A DNA stretch of 64,000 bases from Streptomyces lunaelactis. Lineage in GTDB: Bacteria > Actinomycetota > Actinomycetes > Streptomycetales > Streptomycetaceae. Position 1 is the first letter of the stretch. Each line of letters starts with the position of its first letter. Under the pieces are notes generated by a model. The model was not told the origin of the DNA and did not search any database. It saw only the letters and a program-made list of their open reading frames with translations. Location of the stretch: NCBI RefSeq assembly GCF_003054555.1, contig NZ_CP026304.1:434001-498000 (forward strand). The letters run 5' to 3'. Below, in pieces: positions 19,844-28,516 of this stretch. Made by a program: the position numbers and the translations under genes.

Positions 19844-20788
19844 GTGCCGGCCTTCTGGAGTGCGGCCGCCGGGAAGCTGGTTGAGCGGTGGGTCGCCACG
19901 GGTCTCGCCGCAGCGGTGTTCTGGCTCATCCTTGTAATGGCCTGGGCCGCCGGGCGGCCCCGCCCCAGGCAGGCGCTGGCCGGACGGCTGGACTCGGTGG
20001 GAGCGATGCGTATCGGCGAACAGATCGCGCTACTGCTGGTGGTTCTGGTCGTTCTCTCCGGATCCGGTCTGCTTATGCGGCAGTTGACGCTTCCGGCGCT
20101 GCGTTTGCTGGAGGGCTATTGGCCTGGGTTCCTGTCACCTCTGAGCGGCCGGCTTCGCTTACGACACGTGAGGCGCCGTGCGGCGGCCTCCGCCGCGTGG
20201 AATCCACTGCACGCTCGCTTGACCGGGGACCCGTCTGCAGCGGGGCAGCCGCCTCTCAGCGCGGAGGAGCGCCGGCGCTACGCGCGGCTGGAAGCGGGAC
20301 TGCGCTGGAGTCCTCGCGAGCCGGAGCTGATGATGCCGACGCGTGCCGGGAACATCCTGCGTGCCGCGGAGGCCGAGCCGCTGCACAAGTACGGTCTGGA
20401 CGCCGTGCTGCTCTGGCCCCATCTGTGGACGCTGCTGCCCGAGTCCTTCCAGCAGAATCTCGCCGCTGCCCGGCAGCGGTTGGACAACGCCGTAGCCGCG
20501 GGGCTGTGGTCATTGCTGGTGCTGCCCGCCGTGTACTGGACCCCCTGGGCCCTGCTGGCCCTCTTGGCCGTGAACTACGCCTGGCGCTGGTCGCTGCCAC
20601 GTGCTTGCCTGGACTACGCGATCTTGTTGCAGGCGGCCTTCGATCTGCACCGTCAGCAGCTCTACCGCGCGCTGCGCCAGCCGCTGCCGGTCAACGCCGC
20701 GGTAGAACGGGAGGCTGGCCTTCGCTTGACGGCCTACGTGTACCGCGGGTCCGACGAACCCACCATGGTGTTCGAATCCGGCACCTGA
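19844..20788 (+). CDS. Uncharacterised multi-pass membrane protein
   Basis: A 314-residue protein with two hydrophobic segments in the first 75 residues (AAVFWLILVMAWAAG, IALLLVVLVVLSGSGLL) and a hydrophobic pair near 215-250 (GLWSLLVLPAVYW, ALLALLAVNYAWRW). The cytosolic or periplasmic middle contains the block TRAGNILRAAEAEPLHKYG followed by LLWPHLWTLLPESFQQ. I associate this block with a family of hypothetical actinomycete membrane proteins. There are no catalytic residues I can name. It is cotranscribed with the upstream zinc-ribbon-like gene and converges with the CHAT gene, ending 41 bases from it. Confidence 0.75.
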   Translation: MPAFWSAAAGKLVERWVATGLAAAVFWLILVMAWAAGRPRPRQALAGRLDSVGAMRIGEQIALLLVVLVVLSGSGLLMRQLTLPALRLLEGYWPGFLSPLSGRLRLRHVRRRAAASAAWNPLHARLTGDPSAAGQPPLSAEERRRYARLEAGLRWSPREPELMMPTRAGNILRAAEAEPLHKYGLDAVLLWPHLWTLLPESFQQNLAAARQRLDNAVAAGLWSLLVLPAVYWTPWALLALLAVNYAWRWSLPRACLDYAILLQAAFDLHRQQLYRALRQPLPVNAAVEREAGLRLTAYVYRGSDEPTMVFESGT

Positions 20789-20828
20789 GCTTGCAACCGT
20801 ATCCCGGTTCGATGGCAGCAGGGGTGGG

Positions 20829-23800
20829 CTACGGTCCGAAGTGCACAAAGGGTGCCCACAGGTACGGCTCTGGATGCGACCTGCGGACCTCGCGCATCGC
20901 CTCGTGAAGAGCGGACGCGGGATCGAACGCTCTGCCGCGCCGGGCCGCCGCCTGATAGAACTCGGCGGACACGGCCGCGGCGACGCCGTCCCGCACCGTC
21001 CACTGTGTTGCGATGACGTGCGGGAAACCCACGGACTGCAGCAGTCCGGCGACATGCGCGTGCTCGTCCGCCAGCGTGAGCTGACCCACCGCTGTCCGGC
21101 AGGCCGAGAGGAAGGCGAGCTGCGCCTTGTCCAGGCGCAGTTGACCGAGGTCCGACAGGTCGATCCGCCGGCCGCCGCCGCAGTAGTCATGAGGCAGCAG
21201 GTGTGCGCTGTCGGCGACCTCGACGTTCTGCACTCCGTGACCGGCGAAGTGGAACCAGGAGTGCTGCTGAATCGCGACGAGGATCCGCTCCTTCGTCGCC
21301 TCCGCACCGAGGAGAAAGGTACTGCCTGGGTGATGTCCGCGGATCTTACTCATCTCGTGTGGCACCTGCGGAAGTTCGGGCGTGCCCGGGGTCTGCGGTG
21401 CCGCGACGAGAAGGTCGCCGTCCTCGGGGGCTCTGACGACCGCCGCGCGACCGGCAGCGACTCCCAAGGTGCGCAGGGTGGGGGTGTACGAGGACACGAC
21501 ACGGTCCAGCGCGCCGTCCCCGGCTGACCCGTCGTACAGCGAACGGTGCTCTCCCGCCGCGTGCAGGGGTAGGAAGGACATCATCCCGGTCGGGCACCAC
21601 CAGACCCTCGGCCATGGCATGCCGTTGGCAGGGGGCCCGGTCAGCCCCAAGGAATCGAGCACCGGCCGCACGGTGGAGTGCCACAGCCAGCGCAGAACGC
21701 CAGGTACCGCCACTCGATGTGCCTTGTACCGTTCCTCCGGCCGGCATCCGGGATCCTGTGCCCGCTGCACGGCCCATAGGAACGTGGCAGCCTGGCGGAT
21801 CAGAGTTGCGTGGCTGAGCCTCGGCAGGGGGACAACGGTCACAGCTCCGCCAGACACGAGCAGCGCATCGCAGCGGTGTCTACTCACATTGACGATGGCA
21901 ATGGTGCGCCCGCCCGTGGCGAGAAGTCCGCCCGTGCCGGCCGACGCAGGCCGGGCATCAGCAGGCAGCAGCAACCCCCGGCCCCGCTCCAGCAGTTCGA
22001 CCGCGCGCACCGGGTCTCCCGCACCGATGGCGCAGGCGGCGGCATGGGAGGCGAGGCCGAAGAAGGTACCAAGACCATGTTCCTGGGCGGATCGGCCCTG
22101 GGAGGCCGTGACGGCATCGGTGAGCAGGTCGAGCCCTTCGGCATACGCCCGCTGAGCCTGCGCCCATTCGTCGACGTCGGCGAACAGGCCGCCAAGCTGG
22201 ACGGCGGCGGAGACACGGCTGTAGACCGGGCAACCACCGCGGGCGTCCATGACTGAGCGCAGCAGCGCGACGGCTTCGGCGTCCGGGCCTCGCCGGCCGC
22301 TGGGCGCGGAGCGCAGAGAGAGGCAGCGAGCCAGGGCACAGACCACGGTGGGGTAGGAGTGCTGGCCAGGCATGCGATCTCGCTGTGCGGTGCGCAGCAG
22401 TTCCTCGGCCTCCTGCAGCGACCGGTCCCCATCCGGCACGGCCTCATGTTCGTCCAGCAGACTCAACGCCAGGTTGAGCGCCGCCAGTTGGTGGGCCTGG
22501 TCATCCTTCGCCGTGGAACTGAGGATGTCCCTGAAGATCCGCTGTGCGGTGTACTGCCCGTCCTTCCGGTCCTCTTCGCGCTGCCGGCGCGCCAGCGTGC
22601 CGAGGTTGTTGAGCGCGAGAAGGCTGTCAGGACCGGGCGGCAGAGTCTGCAAGGCTTCTTTCATTGCGGTCATGGCCTCGGCGTGCATCTGGTTCCGCCG
22701 CGCTGCTGCGACGACGAGTGCGGCCTGCTGCATCAGACCGTTGCCGAGATGCAGCAGTGCCAAGGCCCGCATCCGGCTTCCAGGCGGGGACTGCTCCTCC
22801 GCCTGCCGCAGCCGCTCAACGCCGGAGTCCAGGTCTCTTGGGTCACCGGTCGTGTCATAGCACCTGACCAGGATGCGCCCCAGGGTGTCCAGCAAGGCGG
22901 GGTTGGCCGTGCCGCCTTCGGCGGAGGAGTCGACGGCACACCGGGCGTGGTCAAGGGCAGCGCGCAGGCAGCTTTCGTCACCGAAGGTTCGGTGGCGTTC
23001 GTACAGGGCATCGGCCAGGTCGCCCAAGTACGCGGTGCGGGCAGAGTGCCCCGGCGGCAGCACGCCGACGGCCGCAGCCAGGGCACGCTCCGCGGCGTCG
23101 TGGTCGGCCAGGTCGCCCGTGCGCTGGGCACGGAGCATGAGCAGCCGACCGTGACACGCGAGCGCCGAGTGCCGGTCGTCTTCCTCCGGGATCCCGGTCA
23201 CGGCGTTGGACGCGGAGCGGATCGCCTCGTCCAGTACGACCGGGTCGTGGGTGTACACGTACCAGTCGCTCAGCACGCTGGCGGCCATCGCATGGACAGG
23301 CAGTGCGGCCGGGTTGTCCGGTAACACCGTGCGAACGGCCTCCCTGCACAAGTCAGCTGCCTCCCCCAGCAGTCCGAACTCGCCTCCCGCCGATGTGCGG
23401 GAGCGCAGCACATCGGCGCGCTGGGTCAATAGCCGAGGGCGCTGGGAGTCGCCTCCCACGATCAGACGCAACGCCTCTGAGCTGGCCTGTTCAGCGGCAT
23501 CCAGATCCCGCAGGTCCCCAGTCGCCTCGTATCGGTCGAGGCAGGCGGAGCAGAGATTGTGGGCATGCATGTGGCCGGTCAAGTCCCCTGCGGGCGTCGC
23601 CTCGACCGCATCCTTGAGAACCGCGACCGCACGTTCCAGCCGCCACATCTGCGTCGGCTCGAAGGCGTACCGGCGGCGCAGCGCACGGCCCAGCAGCCCG
23701 AGGACCTCGTGTCTCCTGGCGCTGCCTTCCGGCCATGTCTCGGCTGCATCGGTGAGCATGCCGATCGCCCGGTCGAGCATGAGGGGGTCCCCAGACGTCT

Positions 23801-24209
23801 CGCTGCCCTCCAGCAGGTGCTCGGCCTCGACCACCGTCTGCGACAGGCGGTGGATGGGGTGGCCAGGGCCGGCCTGTCCGAGGGCGATCAACTGAGCCAC
23901 ATGCGGGGGCAGTTCCCTCGGAAGTACCCCAGCAACCTTGCCGAACAGAGCGAAGGCCAGCTGCGCGTCCTCGCCCGCGATCTCACCGACGGCAAGTGCC
24001 CGGTACTGATAGAGCCAGGCCACAGCTGCGACGGCCTCGGGTGTGGGCTGCACGGAAACAGCACTCGCGGCTTCCTGAGATGCCTCGTCCGCCAACACTA
24101 CGGCTGTATCACCAGCGCGGAACCGGTCCAGTAGCTCCCGTACATGGCGGAGCGCTGCCGCGGGATCGACTTCCCCTGGCTCGGCATGCGAGTCCGGCAC
24201 AGCCTTCAA
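20829..24209 (-). CDS. TPR-repeat CHAT-domain caspase-like protein
   Basis: A 1126-residue protein. From about 120 to 800 it is built of TPR-like helical repeats typical of actinomycete CHAT proteins (repeated GD-x-x-DLDAAE, LGRALRRRY, LHLGNGLMQQA, LNNLGTLARRQ). The last 300 residues are a CHAT (caspase HetF associated with TPRs) domain with the catalytic histidine in WFHFAGHG (about 990) and cysteine in LAFLSACRTAVGQ (about 1038). CHAT proteins are clan CD peptidases; some act in antiphage death pathways when their TPR region is triggered. Its ATG overlaps the stop of the membrane-anchored partner gene. The substrate is unknown, and the partner or the convergent membrane protein are candidates. 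Confidence 0.92.
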   Translation of the reverse strand: MKAVPDSHAEPGEVDPAAALRHVRELLDRFRAGDTAVVLADEASQEAASAVSVQPTPEAVAAVAWLYQYRALAVGEIAGEDAQLAFALFGKVAGVLPRELPPHVAQLIALGQAGPGHPIHRLSQTVVEAEHLLEGSETSGDPLMLDRAIGMLTDAAETWPEGSARRHEVLGLLGRALRRRYAFEPTQMWRLERAVAVLKDAVEATPAGDLTGHMHAHNLCSACLDRYEATGDLRDLDAAEQASSEALRLIVGGDSQRPRLLTQRADVLRSRTSAGGEFGLLGEAADLCREAVRTVLPDNPAALPVHAMAASVLSDWYVYTHDPVVLDEAIRSASNAVTGIPEEDDRHSALACHGRLLMLRAQRTGDLADHDAAERALAAAVGVLPPGHSARTAYLGDLADALYERHRTFGDESCLRAALDHARCAVDSSAEGGTANPALLDTLGRILVRCYDTTGDPRDLDSGVERLRQAEEQSPPGSRMRALALLHLGNGLMQQAALVVAAARRNQMHAEAMTAMKEALQTLPPGPDSLLALNNLGTLARRQREEDRKDGQYTAQRIFRDILSSTAKDDQAHQLAALNLALSLLDEHEAVPDGDRSLQEAEELLRTAQRDRMPGQHSYPTVVCALARCLSLRSAPSGRRGPDAEAVALLRSVMDARGGCPVYSRVSAAVQLGGLFADVDEWAQAQRAYAEGLDLLTDAVTASQGRSAQEHGLGTFFGLASHAAACAIGAGDPVRAVELLERGRGLLLPADARPASAGTGGLLATGGRTIAIVNVSRHRCDALLVSGGAVTVVPLPRLSHATLIRQAATFLWAVQRAQDPGCRPEERYKAHRVAVPGVLRWLWHSTVRPVLDSLGLTGPPANGMPWPRVWWCPTGMMSFLPLHAAGEHRSLYDGSAGDGALDRVVSSYTPTLRTLGVAAGRAAVVRAPEDGDLLVAAPQTPGTPELPQVPHEMSKIRGHHPGSTFLLGAEATKERILVAIQQHSWFHFAGHGVQNVEVADSAHLLPHDYCGGGRRIDLSDLGQLRLDKAQLAFLSACRTAVGQLTLADEHAHVAGLLQSVGFPHVIATQWTVRDGVAAAVSAEFYQAAARRGRAFDPASALHEAMREVRRSHPEPYLWAPFVHFGP

Positions 24210-24745
24210 TCCTCCATGTGCCAGATACCGAAGGGCAGTTCATCGCCGAAGTTCCACAACATGCTGTCAGGTCCGGTCAGCATCTGCTCCAGTTCAGGTA
24301 TCCAGTCGCGCAGCGCCTGATGTGTCGAAGGGCGCCACGACCACAAGAAGTCGATCATGTCGTCCGGGATCATCTCCAACTTCTGCTCGTCCCCTCCACC
24401 CCCACCGAAGCGTTCCATGAAGCGCTCGTGGGCCTGTGTTTCTCCGGTCTGCTGGAACCAGACCACGGCGTTCAAGGTGAGCATCTGCCCGATGTACTCG
24501 ATGAGCGCGAGCAGATTCTGGGGAGAGGGCTCCTTGCCCACGGCGAACAGGACACCGTGGTAGAAGTCGGGGAACAGCGGGGCGATGTCCCGCGGCTCGC
24601 GCATGTGCGACGGCGCGGCTGAGCGAACCCCAGGCCTCCCATCCGGGGCCTGCTCGGGCAACGCGCTCTGCCTCGTCCTGCGAACAGAGCCCACGACGAA
24701 CCAGGCCACCCCTATGAGAACGAGCACCAGGAAAAACGTCATCAT
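24206..24745 (-). CDS. Membrane-anchored partner of the CHAT protein, unknown function
   Basis: A 179-residue protein with one N-terminal membrane helix (MMTFFLVLVLIGVAWFVVG) followed by a basic stop (RRTRQ). The soluble domain is acidic and tryptophan-rich (PDFYHGVLFAVGKEPSPQN, LNAVVWFQQTGETQAH, DDMIDFLWSWRP, ELPFGIWHMED). The start is the ATG at 24745 with a GGGGGAGGG site immediately before it. It overlaps the CHAT gene (ATGA), so stoichiometric production is expected. No family is recognised. It may anchor, regulate or be cleaved by the CHAT protease. Confidence 0.8.
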   Translation of the reverse strand: MMTFFLVLVLIGVAWFVVGSVRRTRQSALPEQAPDGRPGVRSAAPSHMREPRDIAPLFPDFYHGVLFAVGKEPSPQNLLALIEYIGQMLTLNAVVWFQQTGETQAHERFMERFGGGGGDEQKLEMIPDDMIDFLWSWRPSTHQALRDWIPELEQMLTGPDSMLWNFGDELPFGIWHMED

Positions 24746-24800
24746 CCCTCCCCCTGCGGCGACCGCTGCCTCACCACTATGGGGCACAACCACTCCACTC

Positions 24801-24816
24801 TGTGAGCAAGTTCACA
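24801..24816. promoter_or_regulatory. Perfect CRP-type palindrome upstream of the CHAT operon
   Basis: TGTGA-GCAAGT-TCACA, an exact match to the CRP/FNR family consensus TGTGA-N6-TCACA, centred about 63 bases upstream of the membrane-anchor ATG. Streptomyces encodes a Crp that uses a related site. Confidence 0.55.
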
Positions 24817-25120
24817 CAAATGGCTTCCGGCATCGAATCCGGTACGTTCCGGTGGTTTCCCCACCACAGGGAGAATCTCGTTCTTGTTACTGGTAGTCGG
24901 TGACGCGGTCGCCGCGCACGTCGCCCAGCGCGACCCGCCGCCCAACGGAAGCGTCTACAGACACCTTGGCTGGACCCCTTTCGGTGTCGCGAGGCGATGG
25001 CTTCGGTCACCCCTGACTGGCCACTCCTGCTCTGGATTGGGCGGGCTGTCGGGCGGCCCCTTCCGTGTGGCGGCAGGTCAGCTCGCCTCGGCGCGTTCGG
25101 CCTGGGCTTCTTGACTTCTC
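24817..25120. other. Intergenic stretch without a supported gene
   Basis: Between the CHAT operon's regulatory site and the end of the M20 peptidase gene no frame on either strand has protein-like content. No hairpin of note was seen. Confidence 0.4.
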
Positions 25121-26221
25121 CTATGTGTTTCGAATCGCGTTCACCAGTCCAGCAACAAGGTTCGCCCGCTCGGCCATGACTTCGATCACCAGGTACTCGT
25201 GGTCGGCGTGGGCACCTCCCCCGACTGCTCCAAGGCCATCAAGTGTTGGCACCCCCAGTGCGGCCGTGAAGTTGCCGTCGCTTCCGCCGCCGACCGCCTT
25301 GCCTTCGAGGTCAGGAAGCAGCTGCTTTGCCACCGCAAAGAGCTCGGCCGACGCCGACTCGGGCATCGGGGGTCGGCTGATAGCTCCTTGAACCGCGATC
25401 TTCGCCTCATCGAGATGCGGAGCCAGTGCTGCGAACGCAGATTCAATTCGTTCTTTCTCGCCGGCCGACTCGACCCGGACGTCGACGATGACGGTCGCCT
25501 CTGCGGGAACGACATTGTCCAGGGTTCCTGCGGACGCGACGGTCGGGGTAACAGTCGTGCCAATGTCGGGTCGTCCAAGCGCTGCGATATCCAGTACCTG
25601 GTGTGATGCTTCGATCAGGGCGTTGACCCCGGCTGCGGGCTCAAGGCCTGCGTGCGACGCCCGGCCCGCGACAGAGACTTGGAACGTGCCGCAGCCTTTA
25701 CGGCCGGTCTTCAGGGCTCCGCCATCAGCGGCGCCCTCGAGCACAAGTACAGCGCCGCAGGCCAGGGCTCGTTCTTCGATGAGAGATCGAGAGGAGCGGG
25801 AGCCAACCTCCTCGTCGGCGGTCACCAGGATCTCGACGCCTGACCGGTCATCGAGCGTCGCCAGGCCATGAACGGCCTGTACCAAACCGCCAAGCATGTC
25901 AAAGACCCCGGGGCCGGTTGCATGCCCGTCTTCGACCGTGAACGGGCGGCGTTCAAGGGTGCCGAGCGGAAACACCGTGTCATGGTGACCGAGGATCAGT
26001 ACATGGGGATCGCCACCAGCTGACCAGTGGACGTGCGGCCCGGCTTCGCTCTCAACGAGGATGGCCTGCCCGCCAAGGCGGCTCTCGATGACAGCGGCGA
26101 CAGCTTTGGCCGATGCCATCAAGGCGTCGAGATCGCGCGATGGAGACTCGATTTCGACGAGTGTCCTGAGGTCTTCAATCATCGCGTCAACATTCACATC
26201 GACGGTCTTGTGCATCGTCAT
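25121..26221 (-). CDS. M20-family metallopeptidase (carboxypeptidase/ArgE-DapE type)
   Basis: A 366-residue dizinc amidohydrolase. Metal and catalytic residues are in HVLILGHHDTVFPLG (about residue 78), GVFDMLGGLVQAVH (bridging aspartate, about 108), TADEEVGSRSSR (catalytic and ligand glutamates, about 138) and HADHEY (about 340). The dimerisation domain starts near VSVAGRASHAGLEPAAG. The closest known activity class is glutamate carboxypeptidase or acetylornithine/aminoacyl-amino acid hydrolase; the exact substrate is not readable. The N-terminal start MTMHKTVDVNVD has a weak ribosome site. It is a single gene. Confidence 0.87.
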   Translation of the reverse strand: MTMHKTVDVNVDAMIEDLRTLVEIESPSRDLDALMASAKAVAAVIESRLGGQAILVESEAGPHVHWSAGGDPHVLILGHHDTVFPLGTLERRPFTVEDGHATGPGVFDMLGGLVQAVHGLATLDDRSGVEILVTADEEVGSRSSRSLIEERALACGAVLVLEGAADGGALKTGRKGCGTFQVSVAGRASHAGLEPAAGVNALIEASHQVLDIAALGRPDIGTTVTPTVASAGTLDNVVPAEATVIVDVRVESAGEKERIESAFAALAPHLDEAKIAVQGAISRPPMPESASAELFAVAKQLLPDLEGKAVGGGSDGNFTAALGVPTLDGLGAVGGGAHADHEYLVIEVMAERANLVAGLVNAIRNT

Positions 26222-26230
26222 GGTACAAGG

Positions 26231-26506
26231 CTACTGAAGTGGAAAGTGTGATGTCGGTTGGCCGTCCATGATGAGGTCGGTGCCGGCGAGGTTGTCGATG
26301 TCGCGCTTGACGAGCGGGCCGCGCTCGCCCAGTGGAAGCAGCCCATGTGCTGTGGATGGGCCTTCCAACGCGCCGTTGGAAACCTCGGCGACGAAAGTGC
26401 GGTAGGGCTCGGGCAGCTCGACGCCGTGTGCGGTTTCCCAACCGCCGATAGGGCGAACGTCGCTCGCGATACGCCGGTCTCCTCGGCGAGAGCTGTCACG
26501 GTCCAC
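26231..26506 (-). pseudogene. SMI1/KNR4-family fragment
   Basis: A 91-codon frame contains the SMI1/KNR4 core AHGVELPEPYRTFVAEVSNG followed by HGLLPLGE, which fits the first half of this domain, often an immunity protein or a toxin-linked gene in bacteria. The second half (usual PFPLxxxW region) is cut after SHFPLQ. It sits just upstream of the M20 gene. It is probably a truncated relic; expression is doubtful. Confidence 0.55.
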
Positions 26507-26574
26507 GGACGCGCGGGTCGGTCGTGGGTCAGTCGCAGCCCCCTACCCGCGACGGGGTCGCTGAGCGCTCTGGT

Positions 26575-26895
26575 TCAGCCGCCGTTGACAGAGACCGAGC
26601 GAGCGGCACGTCCGCCGGCGAATGCCCCTGCACCCAGCCGAGCCACCTGGACACGCGCGGCCATGGGCTTCCAACGGCGGAGGGCGGTACGGCCACAGCT
26701 GCGCAGCTGCGACGGGCAAACCCGGGCACGCTGACCACCACTGGTGATGAGGGCATTCACCGGGGACATCGGATCCGCACCCATCGACTTCGCCACCAGG
26801 ACGCCGACCATCAGCGGGAGCAGGGTCACGGCAAGGGCGGTGCCCGTGGTGGTGACACGGTGCATACGGGGGCGGCGGGGTGCGTGCGGATTCAT
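26575..26895 (-). CDS. Doubtful short hypothetical protein with signal-like N-terminus
   Basis: A 106-residue frame starts MNPHAPRRPRMHRVTTTGT and has one hydrophobic stretch (ALAVTLLPLMVGVLVA), like a signal or anchor sequence. The rest is arginine-rich without recognisable domains. It could be the 5' end of a decayed exported-protein gene rather than a functional one. No ribosome-binding site stands out. Confidence 0.3.
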   Translation of the reverse strand: MNPHAPRRPRMHRVTTTGTALAVTLLPLMVGVLVAKSMGADPMSPVNALITSGGQRARVCPSQLRSCGRTALRRWKPMAARVQVARLGAGAFAGGRAARSVSVNGG

Positions 26896-27093
26896 GGCTC
26901 CATTCGAGCACCGCCCGCGGCGCAGGAAATCGGACGACGTACTCAGTCCCTACGTCTTCACGTACTCAAATGCAGGCATGAGGCAGCCCACGATGCAATC
27001 GCGGCCCCGCAAAGGTGAGGACGTGCCCAGCCGTCCACGTCCTCGACCGCGGAACGCTCTCTGCAAGCAACGGGCACCGCAGGGGACGTGACT

Positions 27094-27567
27094 TTACGGC
27101 TTGCCGGGGCAGTCGGCCTCGGTCCAGGTCGCCACGAGGTCACGGCAGATGACGGTGAGAGTGCCCTTCCTGAACGCGATCTCGTGGCTGCATCCGTCCT
27201 GGTGGGGCAGGACCTCGTCGAGGATCACGGTCCCGAGGTTCTCCCAGTCGTCGTCCTCGGGGCTTCCGGCAATGAAGCTGGATACGCCTGTGTAGCGGAT
27301 GACCAGGTCTTCGTCGTGCTTCCAGCAGTTGTGCCGGAACTGGATCTCGATCTGCGGATTATCAGCGCCGACACCCCGGATGTGCTGGAGTTCCAGGTCC
27401 TTCACACACCGCTTGCCGGAGAAGCCGTAGTGGTCCGGGTCAGTGGCGAAGTCCCGGGCTCCGGCCGGCAGACCGTCAGCCAACGAGGGCAGACGCTCGA
27501 GGTAACGAGTGGGGTCCAAGACGCCTGACAGGCCGCCGACCTGCGCATCGAGATTGATGTACTCCAT
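27094..27567 (-). CDS. Hypothetical soluble protein
   Basis: A 157-residue protein of unknown family. It is acidic and contains blocks that look well folded: TRYLERLPSLADGLPAGARD, HYGFSGKRCVKDLELQHI, IEIQFRHNCWKHDEDLVIRY, GTVILDEVLPHQDGCSHEI. Four cysteines and several histidines are scattered but form no clear metal motif. The ATG at 27565-27567 has AAGGGTG before it; a longer frame to 27633 is arginine-rich. It is a single gene. The style resembles small immunity or reporter-like proteins, but no function is claimed. Confidence 0.65.
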   Translation of the reverse strand: MEYINLDAQVGGLSGVLDPTRYLERLPSLADGLPAGARDFATDPDHYGFSGKRCVKDLELQHIRGVGADNPQIEIQFRHNCWKHDEDLVIRYTGVSSFIAGSPEDDDWENLGTVILDEVLPHQDGCSHEIAFRKGTLTVICRDLVATWTEADCPGKP

Positions 27568-27818
27568 CACCCTTCGTTCCTGCTCGTGGCTTCCTGCTGG
27601 CCGACGAATCGTCGCACGACACTCCATGGTCACCCGCCAGGTCCCGAGCCCTTGAGGCGCGCCCGGCCGCCCACGCGAACCGCTCCCGCGCCTCGATGAG
27701 ATCGCAAACAGGGCTCATAGCGGCACACCACTCGCGGCATGGCGGCGCAGAAACCTGCCCAGAGGGCCGCCCGGGACTACTGTGTGATCCTGACAAACCA
27801 TCACGAAAGGATCATGCT

Positions 27819-28235
27819 GTGGCCTCTCGACTCAACCCGTACGTCAGTTTCGCCGGTGACGCCAAGCAAGCCATGGAGTTCTACGAGGGCGTCTTCGGAG
27901 GCACCCTGACGGTCAACACCTTCGGCGACTTCGGCTCCGAGGCGCCGCCCGGATACGCCGACAAGATCATGCACGGCCAGTTGGAGACCCCGAGCGGCTT
28001 CACACTCATGGGCGCCGACAACCCTCCCGGCACGGAACACAAGCCCGGCAACAACTTCGCCGTGAGCCTGAGCGGCGACGACGCCGACGAGCTGCGCGGC
28101 TACTGGGAGAAGCTGTCCGCCGGGGGCAATGTGTCGGTCCCGCTGGAGAAGCAGATGTGGGGCGACGTATTCGGCATGTGTACGGACAAGTTCGGGATCG
28201 GCTGGATGGTCAACATCACTGAGGCCGGGGCCTGA
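27819..28235 (+). CDS. VOC-superfamily PhnB-like protein
   Basis: A 138-residue glyoxalase/VOC-fold protein of the PhnB/3-demethylubiquinone-like subgroup. It starts VASRLNPYVSFAGDAKQAMEF and includes YEGVFGGTLTVNTFGDFG, FTLMGADNPPG and the C-terminal pattern WGDVFGMCTDKFGIGWMVNI, with the usual FGxxWM ending. Such proteins are often small dimeric metalloproteins of unknown substrate. The GTG start at 27819 is preceded by GAAAGG; an overlapping ATG three bases upstream is in another frame. It is a stand-alone gene. Confidence 0.85.
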   Translation: MASRLNPYVSFAGDAKQAMEFYEGVFGGTLTVNTFGDFGSEAPPGYADKIMHGQLETPSGFTLMGADNPPGTEHKPGNNFAVSLSGDDADELRGYWEKLSAGGNVSVPLEKQMWGDVFGMCTDKFGIGWMVNITEAGA

Positions 28236-28282
28236 CGCTCCCCGGCATTGCCCCCAGGGGGAAGCCACTCGGGCAGCGGGCC

Positions 28283-28516
28283 TCAGCCCAGGTTGAGCAT
28301 CTTGGCCTTACTGGGCACCCCTTGGGCGTTCAGCGCGAAGAGGAAGTACGTGCCTGGCAGTGCCGCGCCCCGGTCGGCCGGCACCGTGACCTCGTACGTC
28401 TCCGTGCCTGTCAGGCGGAACGTGAGCGGCACGCGGCGCTGGTCATTGTCGGTGGAGTGGGTCGTGGCGCCCGCCCGGACGAGCGCGAACGAGGTGACCA
28501 CCGAGTCGGTGGTCAC
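28283..28516 (-). pseudogene. C-terminal fragment of a galactose-oxidase-like (DUF1929) protein
   Basis: A 77-codon remnant matches the immunoglobulin-like C-terminal domain of copper-radical oxidases such as GlxA/galactose oxidase: VRAGATTHSTDNDQRRVPL with the copper-ligand histidine context, then TYFLFALNAQGVPSKAK. The kelch propeller with the Tyr-Cys cofactor is missing, so no oxidase activity is possible. Confidence 0.7.
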
